Assembly (NCBI RefSeq): GCF_040219635.1
Contig: NZ_JAVJSC010000004.1
Span: 248,001 to 312,000, forward strand
Length of the DNA: 64,000 nucleotides
Source of the DNA: Pyruvatibacter sp.
GTDB taxonomy: Bacteria; Pseudomonadota; Alphaproteobacteria; CGMCC-115125
Reading direction: 5' to 3'
Made by a program: the position numbers and the translations under genes. This document shows positions 8,094 to 16,877 of this stretch, piece after piece. Below the pieces are notes generated by a model, which worked only from the letters and a program-made list of their open reading frames with translations, searched no databases and was not told the origin of the DNA. Every line of letters begins with the position of its first letter. Position 1 is the stretch's first letter.

Positions 8094-8107
8094 GATTGTC
8101 GACAATC
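8094..8107. promoter_or_regulatory. Palindromic operator GATTGTCGACAATC, site 3
   Basis: The same perfect 14-bp palindrome as at 2428-2441, ending 17 bp before the ATG of the secreted hydrolase at 8125. At that distance a bound repressor would overlap the transcription start or the ribosome-binding region. Confidence 0.65.
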
Positions 8108-8124
8108 TAGAACAAGGATCTGTG

Positions 8125-8988
8125 ATGCGTCATATACCCCTGAGACGAAAGCTGACTGTCGCGTGTATGGCAGGTTTGGCATCCGCCCTTATGGGCGTCA
8201 CCTTTGCGCCCGGCACGGCGGCAGCGAATGATTTTGAAGGTGGTCCGCAGGAGGAAATCGACCGCACCTGGACAAACGGCCTGGTCTATTTGCCTGATGG
8301 TGATGGCGGGCATATCAAACAGACCATCAGCGCGTTTGAAGCAGCTGGTGCAACGCTGCCCGAAGGTGTTGGCCCCACTTTGCCAACCATTGTGCAACTG
8401 CATGGCTGCGATGGTCTTGGAAGCGTTCCCAAACGGTCTGCGATTATTTTTTCATCCGCCGGATACGCAGTCTTCCTGCCAGACAGTTTTGCCCGCGAGC
8501 ATAAACCCACAAGCTGTAACCCGCTGATACCACGCGGCAGCCTGCATCGCGAAGTTTTGGGGTGGCGTCAGGCAGAGGCCGACAACGCTCTGACCAATGT
8601 CAGGAAGTTCGACTGGGTCCAGCCCGAAAACATCTTCATGGCAGGCCACAGCGAAGGCGCGATTACAACGGCGACCTATGTAGGTCAGCCCGTTGCCGGC
8701 CGCATCATCGAAGGCTGGCCATGTCATGCGGGGTGGGAGGAGTATATTGGCCTGAACTCACCCAAGGATGAGCCCGTGCTGGCACTTTATGGTGAAAACG
8801 ATCCGTGGTTTCCAGACCCGATTTTTGACGGCCACTGCGGTGACTTCATGGATGAACACACCCAGGGCACGTCCGTTGTCTATACCTCGCCGGACCGTCT
8901 GCACGACGATCACTATCTGCTCTATGTCAAAAAAGTGCAGGACATCGTGTTTGCATTCCTCGACGAACACAAAACGCCTCAGCAGTAA
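8125..8988 (+). CDS. Secreted alpha/beta-hydrolase (dienelactone-hydrolase/esterase type)
   Basis: 287 aa with a signal peptide (basic start MRHIPLRRK, hydrophobic core, cut near AAA at about residue 34). The fold shows an oxyanion region VQLHGCDG, the nucleophile elbow GHSEG, an acid candidate in LYGENDPW, and a late His in RLHDDHY. Four or more Cys (HGCDG, SCNP, WPCHAGW, GHCGD) suggest disulfides in the periplasm. The substrate is unknown. The GTG three bases upstream is a less likely start. A GntR-type operator sits just before the gene. It is convergent with the amidase gene and shares a hairpin terminator with it. Confidence 0.8.
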   Translation: MRHIPLRRKLTVACMAGLASALMGVTFAPGTAAANDFEGGPQEEIDRTWTNGLVYLPDGDGGHIKQTISAFEAAGATLPEGVGPTLPTIVQLHGCDGLGSVPKRSAIIFSSAGYAVFLPDSFAREHKPTSCNPLIPRGSLHREVLGWRQAEADNALTNVRKFDWVQPENIFMAGHSEGAITTATYVGQPVAGRIIEGWPCHAGWEEYIGLNSPKDEPVLALYGENDPWFPDPIFDGHCGDFMDEHTQGTSVVYTSPDRLHDDHYLLYVKKVQDIVFAFLDEHKTPQQ

Positions 8989-8999
8989 GGTCTGAGGCG
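8971..8999 (-). terminator. Intrinsic terminator of the amidase/ABC operon
   Basis: Stem CGCCTCAG (8975-8982) pairs with CTGAGGCG (8992-8999) around a 9-nt loop. Read on the minus strand it is followed by TTTT (8974-8971), as expected for a Rho-independent terminator of the gene ending at 9042. The stem straddles the stop codon of the convergent hydrolase. Confidence 0.65.
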
Positions 9000-9041
9000 C
9001 CGTTCGCGGTGCGTGGTTAAAGAGCTACGGGTGACGGCGCG

Positions 9042-9938
9042 TTATGCGTCGCCACCTGCGGCATCTGTTGCATCTGACGATTTTGCCTTGTCGGCTCCCG
9101 GCATTTCCAGCTTGCCAAGCCCGCGCAGTGAGAGCGAGCTTGCCGGACCTTCTGAATAGGCCGGGAAATTAGTGGGGCCATCGCGGAACGACTTAAGGGG
9201 CTGGCCGAAGTTTTTGCTGCCCTCACGGCGCACGTGCCGAACCCGTTCAAAATCGACGGGGATCGGCATGATCTCCGTGCCCCGCCCCGCCTGATGAAGA
9301 ATGTCGCCTTCCGGTCCCAGAATAATTGACTGGCCGTAGGCAAGATCTCCGCCACCATTGATGTCAAAGAAATAGCACTGGTTGGAAATGGCATTGGCGC
9401 GCGCAAGCGTCAGTTCCATATCGCGATCAATGGTGTTGGTCAGTGTTGGGTGAATAATCACCTCAGCGCCCATCCAAACCATATTTCGCGTGGTCTCCGG
9501 GAACCACATGTCATAGCAGATGGACAACCCAAACCGCCCGAACCCCGGCACATCCCAAACCAGATAGTCGTCACCTGCCGCGATGCCTTTTTCATATGGC
9601 AAAAATGGATACATCTTGCGGTAACGCCCAACGACATTGCCGTCGGGATCGATGACACTGGCAGTGTTGTAAATCTTGTCGCCGGCCTTCTCGTAAATAG
9701 AGCCCGTGACGAGCCAAATGCCCAGCCGCTGCGCCAGATCACAAAACTTGTTTTCCGTCGGCCCCGGTATGGCCTCCGCATTGGTTGCAAGGGGACCGTG
9801 CGGCGACAACTCACTCAGTACCGCCATGTCGACCCAGGGAAAGCGCGCCTTCATAACCGTCAGTTGCTTGGTTATCTCAGCCATGTTGTCACCGACACCA
9901 AGGCTGAGTTGAAGGCCTGCAATGTTGAACTTGGTCAT
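9042..9938 (-). CDS. Nitrilase-superfamily carbon-nitrogen hydrolase (amidase)
   Basis: 298 aa. The catalytic triad is visible: Glu in AVLSELSPHG, Lys in GRYRKMYPFLPYEKG, Cys in FGLSICYDMWFPE. This superfamily hydrolyses aliphatic amides, omega-amides, N-carbamoyl compounds or nitriles through a cysteine thioester. The substrate cannot be read from sequence. It is the last gene of the sigma-54 operon with a peptide-type ABC transporter (64-bp gap), facing GabT and GabD across the regulator, so an amide that releases GABA or another omega-amino acid is a reasonable guess. The C-terminal 25 residues (ADKAKSSDATDAAGGDA) are a low-complexity tail beyond the usual fold. Confidence 0.85.
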   Translation of the reverse strand: MTKFNIAGLQLSLGVGDNMAEITKQLTVMKARFPWVDMAVLSELSPHGPLATNAEAIPGPTENKFCDLAQRLGIWLVTGSIYEKAGDKIYNTASVIDPDGNVVGRYRKMYPFLPYEKGIAAGDDYLVWDVPGFGRFGLSICYDMWFPETTRNMVWMGAEVIIHPTLTNTIDRDMELTLARANAISNQCYFFDINGGGDLAYGQSIILGPEGDILHQAGRGTEIMPIPVDFERVRHVRREGSKNFGQPLKSFRDGPTNFPAYSEGPASSLSLRGLGKLEMPGADKAKSSDATDAAGGDA

Positions 9939-10002
9939 GGGATCAGTCGTCCTTTAGGCATCGATTTGGGGGCATCGTGTGTGATGGCATGTGAGCAAGA
10001 AA

Positions 10003-11583
10003 TCAGGCAGGTACGCGAACAAGTTTTGGTACGGATGCCAGCAGCTTGCGCGTGTATTGGGTTTTGGGATGGGCAAATACCTCAGCCACCGGCCCCTGCT
10101 CCATGATGCCGCCGCGATACATCACAATGACATCACTCGCCAGCCGCTCAACAACAGCCAAATCATGGGTGATAAACAGATAGGTTAAAGACAGGTCGCG
10201 TTGAAGCTCTTCCAGAAGGTCAAGCACCTGCGCCTGCACGGACACGTCCAGCGCCGCCGTCGGCTCATCCAGAATGAGAAGGTCCGGTGCTGGAGCCAGC
10301 GCGCGGGCAATGGCAATGCGCTGGCGCTGCCCGCCAGAAAAATCCGTCGGAAATCGTGACAGATGTTCAACATCAAGGCCGACGCGCTTGATGTTCTTTT
10401 CAACTTCAGCCGCCAGTGCGGCGCCGCGAATGTCCGTATGTGTCTCCAGCGGCTCGGCAATAATATCACGCACGCGCATACGCGGGTTGAGCGACGAGTA
10501 AGGGTTTTGGAACACAACCCCGATGCGGTTGCGCAACGGATGGAAGGTGCGCTCCGACATGGCCAGAATGTCATCCCCTTCAAAGAAGGCAGCGCCGGTC
10601 ACCGGATCGTTTAGGCGCAGCAGGCTCATGGCAACGGTGCTTTTGCCCGATCCGCTTTCGCCGACCAGACCAACGCACGTGCCGCGCCGAACTGAGAATG
10701 TGACATCACGCACGGCTTCAAAGTCACCGTAGCGCTTCGTCAGTCCACGGACTTCCAAAATGGGTTCTTCAACATCATTGGCGGCAACACCACCATCCCC
10801 AAGCGCGGGCACAGCATCAAGCAATGCGCGGGTATAATCGTTTTGGGGTTCGGCAAAGACCTCCCGCACCGTGCCGGTTTCAACAACACGGCCATAGCGC
10901 ACAACAACCACCCGGTCGCACAGTTCGCTGACGATGCTGAGGTCGTGGGTAATAAACAGAACCGACAGTTTCTTTCGCCGTTGCAGATCACGGATGAGAT
11001 CAAGGATTTCGGCCTGTACCGTTACATCAAGAGCAGTGGTGGGTTCGTCCGCAATCAGCAGGTCCGGGTCCAGCGTCAAGGCGATGGCAATCATGATGCG
11101 TTGCAGCTGGCCGCCTGAAAACTGGTGCGGAAACTTGTCGAGCTGCGCATGGGCCTCGGGCAGCCGCACGTTCTCAATTTCGGTTTGTGCTCGGGCCAAA
11201 GCATCAGTGCGACTGAGATCAGAATTCGCCTGAATAATGTCCGCCATCTGCCGCCCTACGGTCATCAGCGGATGCAGGGCGACCATCGGGTTTTGAAACA
11301 CCATGGCCGCGCGCCCGCGAAACACCGCAATGTTGGCCTTGTCCGATGCTTCATACGACTGGCCGTTCATGGCCACCGTGCCCGTCGCGCGCGCATTGCC
11401 CGGCAGCATGCCAAGGCAGGCCGCTGCGGTAAGAGATTTGCCGGATCCGGATTCGCCAACAAGACCCAGCACTTCGCCGGGCGCAACCGTCAGGCTGATG
11501 TCCTCAATGGCCGTCACCGCACCCTCGGCTGTGTCAAAGGTCACAGACAGGTTGCTCACATCAAGGACGTTTGGGGTTTCCAT
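10003..11583 (-). CDS. Fused dipeptide/oligopeptide ABC transporter ATPase (DppD-DppF type)
   Basis: 526 aa with two complete ABC cassettes in one chain, as in GsiA or YejF. Cassette 1: Walker A GLVGESGSGKSLTA (about residues 38-51), signature FSGGQLQRI, Walker B LLIADEPT. Cassette 2: Walker A GLVGESGSGKSTVA (about 310-323), signature FSGGQRQRIAIARAL, Walker B LLILDEPTAALD. It powers the permease pair encoded directly upstream. Its start overlaps the stop of the DppC-like gene by one base. Confidence 0.92.
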   Translation of the reverse strand: METPNVLDVSNLSVTFDTAEGAVTAIEDISLTVAPGEVLGLVGESGSGKSLTAAACLGMLPGNARATGTVAMNGQSYEASDKANIAVFRGRAAMVFQNPMVALHPLMTVGRQMADIIQANSDLSRTDALARAQTEIENVRLPEAHAQLDKFPHQFSGGQLQRIMIAIALTLDPDLLIADEPTTALDVTVQAEILDLIRDLQRRKKLSVLFITHDLSIVSELCDRVVVVRYGRVVETGTVREVFAEPQNDYTRALLDAVPALGDGGVAANDVEEPILEVRGLTKRYGDFEAVRDVTFSVRRGTCVGLVGESGSGKSTVAMSLLRLNDPVTGAAFFEGDDILAMSERTFHPLRNRIGVVFQNPYSSLNPRMRVRDIIAEPLETHTDIRGAALAAEVEKNIKRVGLDVEHLSRFPTDFSGGQRQRIAIARALAPAPDLLILDEPTAALDVSVQAQVLDLLEELQRDLSLTYLFITHDLAVVERLASDVIVMYRGGIMEQGPVAEVFAHPKTQYTRKLLASVPKLVRVPA

Positions 11584-12464
11584 CAGACGCGCCCCCTAAA
11601 CTTGGGATCAAGCGCATCCCGAAGGCCATCGCCAAACAGATTGACCGCAAGAACGGTCACGAAAATGGCAAGCCCGGGGAATGCAGCCGTCCACCAATAA
11701 TCCAGAAAAAGCGCCCGGGACGATGCCACCATCAACCCCCATTCAATCGCAGGCGGCCGCGCGCCAAGACCAATGAAGCTCAAGGATGCAGCGGCAAGGA
11801 TTGTGTAGCCGAAGTCCATTGACCCCTGCACCATGACCGGCGTGGAGGCATTGGGCAGCGCGTGGCGCAGCATGACTTTGGTATGGCCGACACCCATGGC
11901 GCGGGCGGCGGTTACGTACAGCTCGCTCTTCACGGATATGACACTGGCGCGCACAATCCGTGCGTACCAGGGGAACCACGAAATGCCGATGGCCAGCATG
12001 GTGTTGAGCAACCCCGCGCCAAGCGCCGCCGTAATGGCAATCGGCAGCAGCAGCGGGGGAAACGCAAGAAATACGTCTGAGATACGCATCATGATCGCAT
12101 CCACACGACCACCGTAATATCCTGCCATCAAACCGATAGGGATGCCGATAAGCATGGCGATGAAGACGGCCATGGAGCCAACGATCAGCGACAGCCTGCC
12201 GCCATGCAAAACCTGGCTAAAAATATCGCGGCCAAGCACGTCCGTGCCAAACCAGTTGTCGGCGCTGGGCGATTGCAGCCGGTTCGTCAGGTCAAGCGCC
12301 GTTGGGTCGTGCGGCGATAGCCAGGGCGCAAAGGCTGTGACCAACACAATGAGCACAATCACAATACCGCCGACCACCAGCAATGGGTTGCGCGCGGCCA
12401 TGCGCCGATACCGCGCGCTGCGCGACAGGCGCTGAATATCCTGTTCTGGATTGAGGAGGCTCAT
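11583..12464 (-). CDS. ABC transporter permease, DppC type
   Basis: 293 aa, inner-membrane permease. N-terminal cytoplasmic segment, first membrane helix at about residues 29-51, then the OppC-type domain with FGTDVLGRDIFSQVLHGGRLSL, and the EAA loop AARAMGVGHTKVMLRHALPN that docks on the ATPase. Its end overlaps the ATPase gene and its start overlaps the DppB-like gene by 4 nt (ATGA). Confidence 0.92.
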   Translation of the reverse strand: MSLLNPEQDIQRLSRSARYRRMAARNPLLVVGGIVIVLIVLVTAFAPWLSPHDPTALDLTNRLQSPSADNWFGTDVLGRDIFSQVLHGGRLSLIVGSMAVFIAMLIGIPIGLMAGYYGGRVDAIMMRISDVFLAFPPLLLPIAITAALGAGLLNTMLAIGISWFPWYARIVRASVISVKSELYVTAARAMGVGHTKVMLRHALPNASTPVMVQGSMDFGYTILAAASLSFIGLGARPPAIEWGLMVASSRALFLDYWWTAAFPGLAIFVTVLAVNLFGDGLRDALDPKFRGRV

Positions 12465-13477
12465 GAGACACGCAACCTTGGGTCAACAACCTGATAGAGC
12501 AGGTCGACCGCCAGATTGACGGTGAGATAGGCCGTCGCCAGCACCAGCGTTACGCCGGTGACAGCAGGAAAATCATTGGTGATGACGGAGTTGACCGCAT
12601 AGCCGCCGATGCCGGGCCAATCGAAAACATATTCCACGATCACACTGCCACCCAACATGTAGCCATAGATCAGGCCAAACACGGTCAACAGCGGCACAAG
12701 CGCTGCGCGCAGGGCATAACGGTAATGAACCTTCTCAGTCGGCAGGCCATATGCGATGACAGTCTTGATGTGATCCTGGCTCATCACTTCGATCATGTTG
12801 TTGCGCGTTACACGCATGACCGACGCGGTTGTGGCCGCTGCCAGCGTCAACACTGGCAGCGCGAGATGCGCAAGCGCACTGCCGAAGGCTGCAAGGTTGC
12901 CCGCAAGCAAAGTGTCGATCAAAAAGAAGCCGGTGACGGTATCAAACGGATTGTCCAGCATCAGGTCGCCATCAATGCGCCCTTGAAGCGGCAGCCACCC
13001 AAGCTGGCCATGAAAGATGAGCTGAAACAGCAGACCCAGAAAGAACACCGGCAGAGCAAGCCCGATGACAGAGACGCTGCGCGCTGCGTGGTCGCTAATG
13101 GCATTGGGTTTGACGGCAGAATGAATGCCCAGCGGAATGCCGATTGCCAAAGCCAGCGCGAAGCCAACCGTCACCAGTTCAGCGGTCGCGGCAAACCGGG
13201 CGCCAATATCTGAGATGACAGACTGGCCGGTGCGCAGGCTGGTGCCAAAATCACCCGACAGCACATCACGCATATAGGTCCAAAACTGCACCCAGATGGG
13301 CTGGTCCAGTCCAAGCGCAATCCGTGCTGCTTCAATTTGCTCAGGCGTTGGACGCGAGCCAAGCATCATCTCAACAGGAGAGCCCGGCAACACACGGCTG
13401 ATGATGAAGGTGATGACGAGTACGCCAACAAGGGTCAGCAGCAAAAGCAGAACACGGTTGAGGGCGTAACGCAGCAT
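12461..13477 (-). CDS. ABC transporter permease, DppB type
   Basis: 338 aa, inner-membrane permease of the DppB/OppB family: N-terminal helix RVLLLLLTLVGVLVITFIISRVLPGSP, then MLGSRPTPEQIEAARIALGLDQPIWVQF typical of OppB. The EAA loop is close to HIKTVIAYGLPTEKVHYRYALRAALVP. Five or six membrane helices. Its start codon overlaps the stop of the binding-protein gene (TAATG). Confidence 0.92.
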   Translation of the reverse strand: MLRYALNRVLLLLLTLVGVLVITFIISRVLPGSPVEMMLGSRPTPEQIEAARIALGLDQPIWVQFWTYMRDVLSGDFGTSLRTGQSVISDIGARFAATAELVTVGFALALAIGIPLGIHSAVKPNAISDHAARSVSVIGLALPVFFLGLLFQLIFHGQLGWLPLQGRIDGDLMLDNPFDTVTGFFLIDTLLAGNLAAFGSALAHLALPVLTLAAATTASVMRVTRNNMIEVMSQDHIKTVIAYGLPTEKVHYRYALRAALVPLLTVFGLIYGYMLGGSVIVEYVFDWPGIGGYAVNSVITNDFPAVTGVTLVLATAYLTVNLAVDLLYQVVDPRLRVS

Positions 13478-15051
13478 TACAGTTGCTCCCGCCGCAGGCT
13501 GTAAAAATCAACGCCCACATAAGCCGGGTTTTTCTCCACACCGCTTATGTTGGCGCGGTGGACATAGCGGGCAGACACATCGGCAAAGAAGATACCCACA
13601 GCATCATCCACCAGAATCTGCTGCGCCTTTGCGTACAAAGCGACGGCCGCTTCCCGGTCGGTGGATTCCAGAGTGCGGGCTTCGTCCACCAGCGCGTCAA
13701 AATCAGGGTTTGAGTAGTGCGCAAGATTGAAAAGCGTCGGGTCTTCGGTGCGGTACATGCCCTGCAACCAGTCCGCAGGCGTTGGATACGTTGGCCACCA
13801 CGACAACACCTGAATGTTCGGTGCAGTCCGCAGGTTCTTTGCGTCATCCCAGATTTTGCCCCACGGGCCCGGGCGCAACTGAAGCTCGACACCGATGGTC
13901 GCAAGATAGGCCTGGAACACCAACAGTGAGTTTGTAACTTCCGCCGCAGTGCCGACGTAAGCGGCAGAAATTTTCCGATCCCGCGGCGGAATACCCGACG
14001 CATCGATCAACCGCTTGGCTTCCTCAAGATCAAAAGCCGGCGGCGCAAGATCAGCGTTGTGTCCCCACATGGTGGTGGGCACCGGGCCGCGCGCAACATC
14101 TGCGGTACCTTGATAAATCTCGTCAGCAATCGACGCATAGTCCCACGCATAGGTCAGCGCCCGGCGGAAGTTGATGTCGTCGGTTGGATATTTCTGGGTG
14201 TTGATGAGCGCTTGCGTGTTGATCCATGACGGCGCCAGATCAACCGCAATGTCCGGGTCGTTCTTGAGGCGCTCCAGCAGATCCACAGGAAGCAGCGTGA
14301 CAAAATCTGCGCCACCGGAACGAATAAGCTGCGCCTGGGTTGCGGCCTCCGCCACCACTTTCATGATGATCCGTTTGAACTGGCTGTCCTGCCAGCCGCG
14401 CCAGTAGTCATCGTTTTGTTCAAGCACAATCTGCTGACCACGGGTCCAGCCGGCGACTTTGTAAGGCCCGGTCCCCGAGGCATTACCCTGATTGAACCAC
14501 TCGGTTCCGTTTTCAGCCGCTGTCGGTGAGTAAATGTAGGCGCCGTATTGAGCGGACGCGATCAGATCAATGGGAATAGGACGGCTGGTGCGGATAACGA
14601 GCGTCGTGTCGTCAGGCGCTGTGATCTCTTCCACGCCGTCCCAGATGAAGGCAGCGCCCTGCCCCAGTGAAATCGTGCGGTCCAGTGCCGCCTTGGCAGC
14701 AGCGGCATTGAAAGGCGAGCCGTCATGGAACGTCACGCCTTCGCGCAGTGTGAATGTCCAGGTCAGGGCGTCGTCGCTGGCCTGCCAGTCTGTGGCGAGC
14801 ACACCTTCAATTGGTGGTGCGTCACCTGCGTCGCCAGGCTTGGGGGCGGCATAGCGCACCAGCGGCTCATAGACATTGCGCAGAAGGATCGCTTCAAGCG
14901 AAAAAGCGACCGCCGGATCCCAGTCCTTGATGTCGTCGTACAGTGCATAAACCATCGTATCGGCGCGCACCGGAGACACGGCAGCCGATAGCGGTATAGC
15001 CAGAACCAGAGCGCCAAACAGCGCGCGGGTGATGGTTCCCCATGACTTCAA
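13477..15051 (-). CDS. Peptide/nickel-type ABC substrate-binding protein (SBP family 5)
   Basis: About 524 aa, periplasmic. Signal peptide core RALFGALVLAIPLSAAVSPVRA, then a family-5 binding fold (DWDPAVAFSLEAILLRNVYEPLVRY; LTWTFTLREGVTFHDGSPFNAAAAK; SGTGPYKVAGW). The longest ORF begins at 15123, but a sigma-54 promoter occupies 15108-15122 and transcription should start near 15097, so that start is impossible from this promoter. I prefer the TTG at 15051, with GGGAGG about 10 nt upstream and directly followed by the basic part of the signal peptide; CTG at 15054 is an alternative. It delivers the substrate to the DppBCDF-type transporter. The family binds di- and oligopeptides, but also opines and amides. 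Confidence 0.85.
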   Translation of the reverse strand: MKSWGTITRALFGALVLAIPLSAAVSPVRADTMVYALYDDIKDWDPAVAFSLEAILLRNVYEPLVRYAAPKPGDAGDAPPIEGVLATDWQASDDALTWTFTLREGVTFHDGSPFNAAAAKAALDRTISLGQGAAFIWDGVEEITAPDDTTLVIRTSRPIPIDLIASAQYGAYIYSPTAAENGTEWFNQGNASGTGPYKVAGWTRGQQIVLEQNDDYWRGWQDSQFKRIIMKVVAEAATQAQLIRSGGADFVTLLPVDLLERLKNDPDIAVDLAPSWINTQALINTQKYPTDDINFRRALTYAWDYASIADEIYQGTADVARGPVPTTMWGHNADLAPPAFDLEEAKRLIDASGIPPRDRKISAAYVGTAAEVTNSLLVFQAYLATIGVELQLRPGPWGKIWDDAKNLRTAPNIQVLSWWPTYPTPADWLQGMYRTEDPTLFNLAHYSNPDFDALVDEARTLESTDREAAVALYAKAQQILVDDAVGIFFADVSARYVHRANISGVEKNPAYVGVDFYSLRREQL

Positions 15052-15107
15052 CAGATCAACGCCTCCCCTGGGTGCTCTGCTTAACAACGTCTTAACGGCC
15101 TCACTCA

Positions 15108-15122
15108 GCAAAGCCTGTGCCA
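15108..15122 (-). promoter_or_regulatory. Sigma-54 promoter of the ABC/amidase operon
   Basis: On the minus strand: TGGCAC (15122-15117), 5-nt spacer AGGCT, TTGC (15111-15108), an exact -24/-12 match with correct spacing. The predicted start is near 15097. The gene for a sigma-54 activator lies divergently 137 bp away. TTCTGAATA occurs twice in the intergenic region (near 15178 and 15220) and could be part of the activator site. Confidence 0.85.
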
Positions 15123-15258
15123 ATATATGCCGCGCGTCAAAGCCCGGTTTTCCGCGAGTAAGAGCCCATCATCTCGGTTCTGAATATTCATTTGTGAATT
15201 TCCATGAAATGAGCTTCAATTCTGAATACTGCCGTTAGGTCCAGTTTGGAGCGCCCGC

Positions 15259-16689
15259 ATGTCTACTGACCGTACCTCGGACTTCGCTCTCAAGGCGCAC
15301 GACGCTTTGCCTACGGATGCCTTGATGGACATTCTCAATGCACTGAGCGACGGCGTATGGGTATGTGATGCCACGCCGCGTCTGCTGTGGATCAACCGGG
15401 CCTGCGAAGAGCTCAACGATATTGAGGCAGAAGACGTGTGTGGTCGTCTCGTGCAGGAACTGCTCGACCAAGGGAACTTCGATGCTGATGTCACAACACA
15501 GGTTCTGCGAACAGGGGCCCCGGCTACTATCAACCAGCGCGTCAAATCCAACCGCATGCTGCTCGTAAGCGGACTGCCGGTCTTTGATGCAAACGGAAAT
15601 GTGGCCTACGTCGTTGGCAATGAGCGTGACGTCACCGAACTTGATCTGCTGCGCGGCGAACTCGACAACGAACGCGCCCGCGCCGAGCGCGTGAGCAATG
15701 AACTTGCCGCCATGCGCCGCAAGGTCAGCGATATCTCTGACATTGTATGTGCGAGCGAAGAAATGGAGATGGTGCTGGAGACCGCCATCACCGCAGCCGG
15801 CTTTGACACCACCGTTTTTGTCACCGGGCCAACCGGCTCAGGCAAAACCATGGTCGCGCGCATCATTCATGATTCAAGTAACCGCCAGCCAGAACCGTTC
15901 TTGACCCTGAATGCCGCCGCCATTCCCGAGACACTGCTGGAAGCAGAACTGTTCGGGTTTGCAGACGGGGCCTTTACCGGTGCCCGCAAGGGAGGCAAAC
16001 CCGGCCTGATTGAAGCGGCCGACGGGGGGACATTATTTCTCGACGAGATCGACGCGCTGCCACCGTCACTACAGGTCAAGCTGCTCACTTTTCTGGATAC
16101 CCAGCGCTACTTCCGCGTTGGCGACACCAAGGAGCGGCAGGCGGATGTGCGGATTATCGTTGCGAGCAACGCAAATGTTGCAGAGCGCATCGAGCAAGGC
16201 ACATTTCGTGAAGACTTATGGTTCCGGCTCAATGTCCTGACCATAGCAGTGCCGCCCCTGGATGAACGTCCCGACGACATTGCACCCCTGATTGCCCGCA
16301 CGCTGACCTCGCTGGAGGAGCGGTATGGAAAGCACCGGCGCGTCTCACCGGCAGCCCTCGATCTGCTGACGCGGTTCCGGTACCCCGGCAATGTGCGGCA
16401 ACTGCAAAACATCGTCGAACGCGCCTATGTTCTGTGTCGCACAGACGACATCGGGCCTGATGATCTGCCCGCAGAAGTGCGGGCATCAGTTCCCTTGCGG
16501 GCGCACGCGGGAACCGGCGCTCGTCTACCTGCGCGTCTAGCGGATGCGCTGTCGGCAACGGAGCGCGCGTTGATTGAACAGACGGCAAAGCACTTTGGTA
16601 CACAGACTGAAATCGCCAAAGCGCTCGGCGTCTCACAGCCCACCGTCGCACGCCTGTTAAAAAAACACGGCATTCAACTCACCCGCTGA
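15259..16689 (+). CDS. Sigma-54-dependent transcriptional activator (PAS-AAA+-Fis)
   Basis: 476 aa. An N-terminal PAS sensor (about residues 15-125, LSDGVWVCDATPRLLWINRACEEL) replaces the usual receiver. A short coiled linker follows, then an AAA+ domain (about 155-395) with Walker A GPTGSGKT, the sigma-54 contact loop GAFTGA and Walker B GGTLFLDEID. A C-terminal Fis-type HTH (about 435-476, TEIAKALGVSQPTVARLLKKHG) closes the protein. It binds enhancers and drives RNA polymerase-sigma-54. It is flanked by two good -24/-12 promoters, one leftward (15108-15122) and one rightward (16780-16794), so both operons are its likely targets. The PAS domain may sense the substrate or a redox/ligand signal. 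Confidence 0.93.
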   Translation: MSTDRTSDFALKAHDALPTDALMDILNALSDGVWVCDATPRLLWINRACEELNDIEAEDVCGRLVQELLDQGNFDADVTTQVLRTGAPATINQRVKSNRMLLVSGLPVFDANGNVAYVVGNERDVTELDLLRGELDNERARAERVSNELAAMRRKVSDISDIVCASEEMEMVLETAITAAGFDTTVFVTGPTGSGKTMVARIIHDSSNRQPEPFLTLNAAAIPETLLEAELFGFADGAFTGARKGGKPGLIEAADGGTLFLDEIDALPPSLQVKLLTFLDTQRYFRVGDTKERQADVRIIVASNANVAERIEQGTFREDLWFRLNVLTIAVPPLDERPDDIAPLIARTLTSLEERYGKHRRVSPAALDLLTRFRYPGNVRQLQNIVERAYVLCRTDDIGPDDLPAEVRASVPLRAHAGTGARLPARLADALSATERALIEQTAKHFGTQTEIAKALGVSQPTVARLLKKHGIQLTR

Positions 16690-16735
16690 GGTGTTTTCTA
16701 TTCAAGACTGTATAGGAACACAGATCGCAAAAGTT

Positions 16736-16772
16736 GCTGAAAGCCATGCAAACACTGGCTTTCAGCATTTTT
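16736..16772 (+). promoter_or_regulatory. 11-bp inverted repeat with T-tract: enhancer or terminator
   Basis: GCTGAAAGCCA (16736-16746) and TGGCTTTCAGC (16756-16766) with a 9-nt spacer, then ATTTTT. It lies 47 bp after the activator stop and 14 bp before the -24 element of the gabT promoter. The hairpin plus T-tract fits an intrinsic terminator for the activator gene, and the symmetry also fits an activator-binding site. The short distance to the promoter favours the terminator reading. Confidence 0.6.
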
Positions 16773-16779
16773 GAGACAC

Positions 16780-16794
16780 TGGCACAGGCATTGC
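16780..16794 (+). promoter_or_regulatory. Sigma-54 promoter of gabT-gabD
   Basis: TGGCAC (16780-16785), 5-nt spacer AGGCA, TTGC (16791-16794): exact consensus elements at correct spacing, 83 bp before the gabT start. The spacer differs by one base from that of the leftward promoter at 15108-15122, so the two promoters look like a matched pair. Confidence 0.85.
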
Positions 16795-16877
16795 TATTCA
16801 GACATGAAGCGCCACCCGAAACCGGGTTGGCCGCGCTGTAAATGCAGCCGTGAAAACTCATGTCCAGGTGCCCGATC

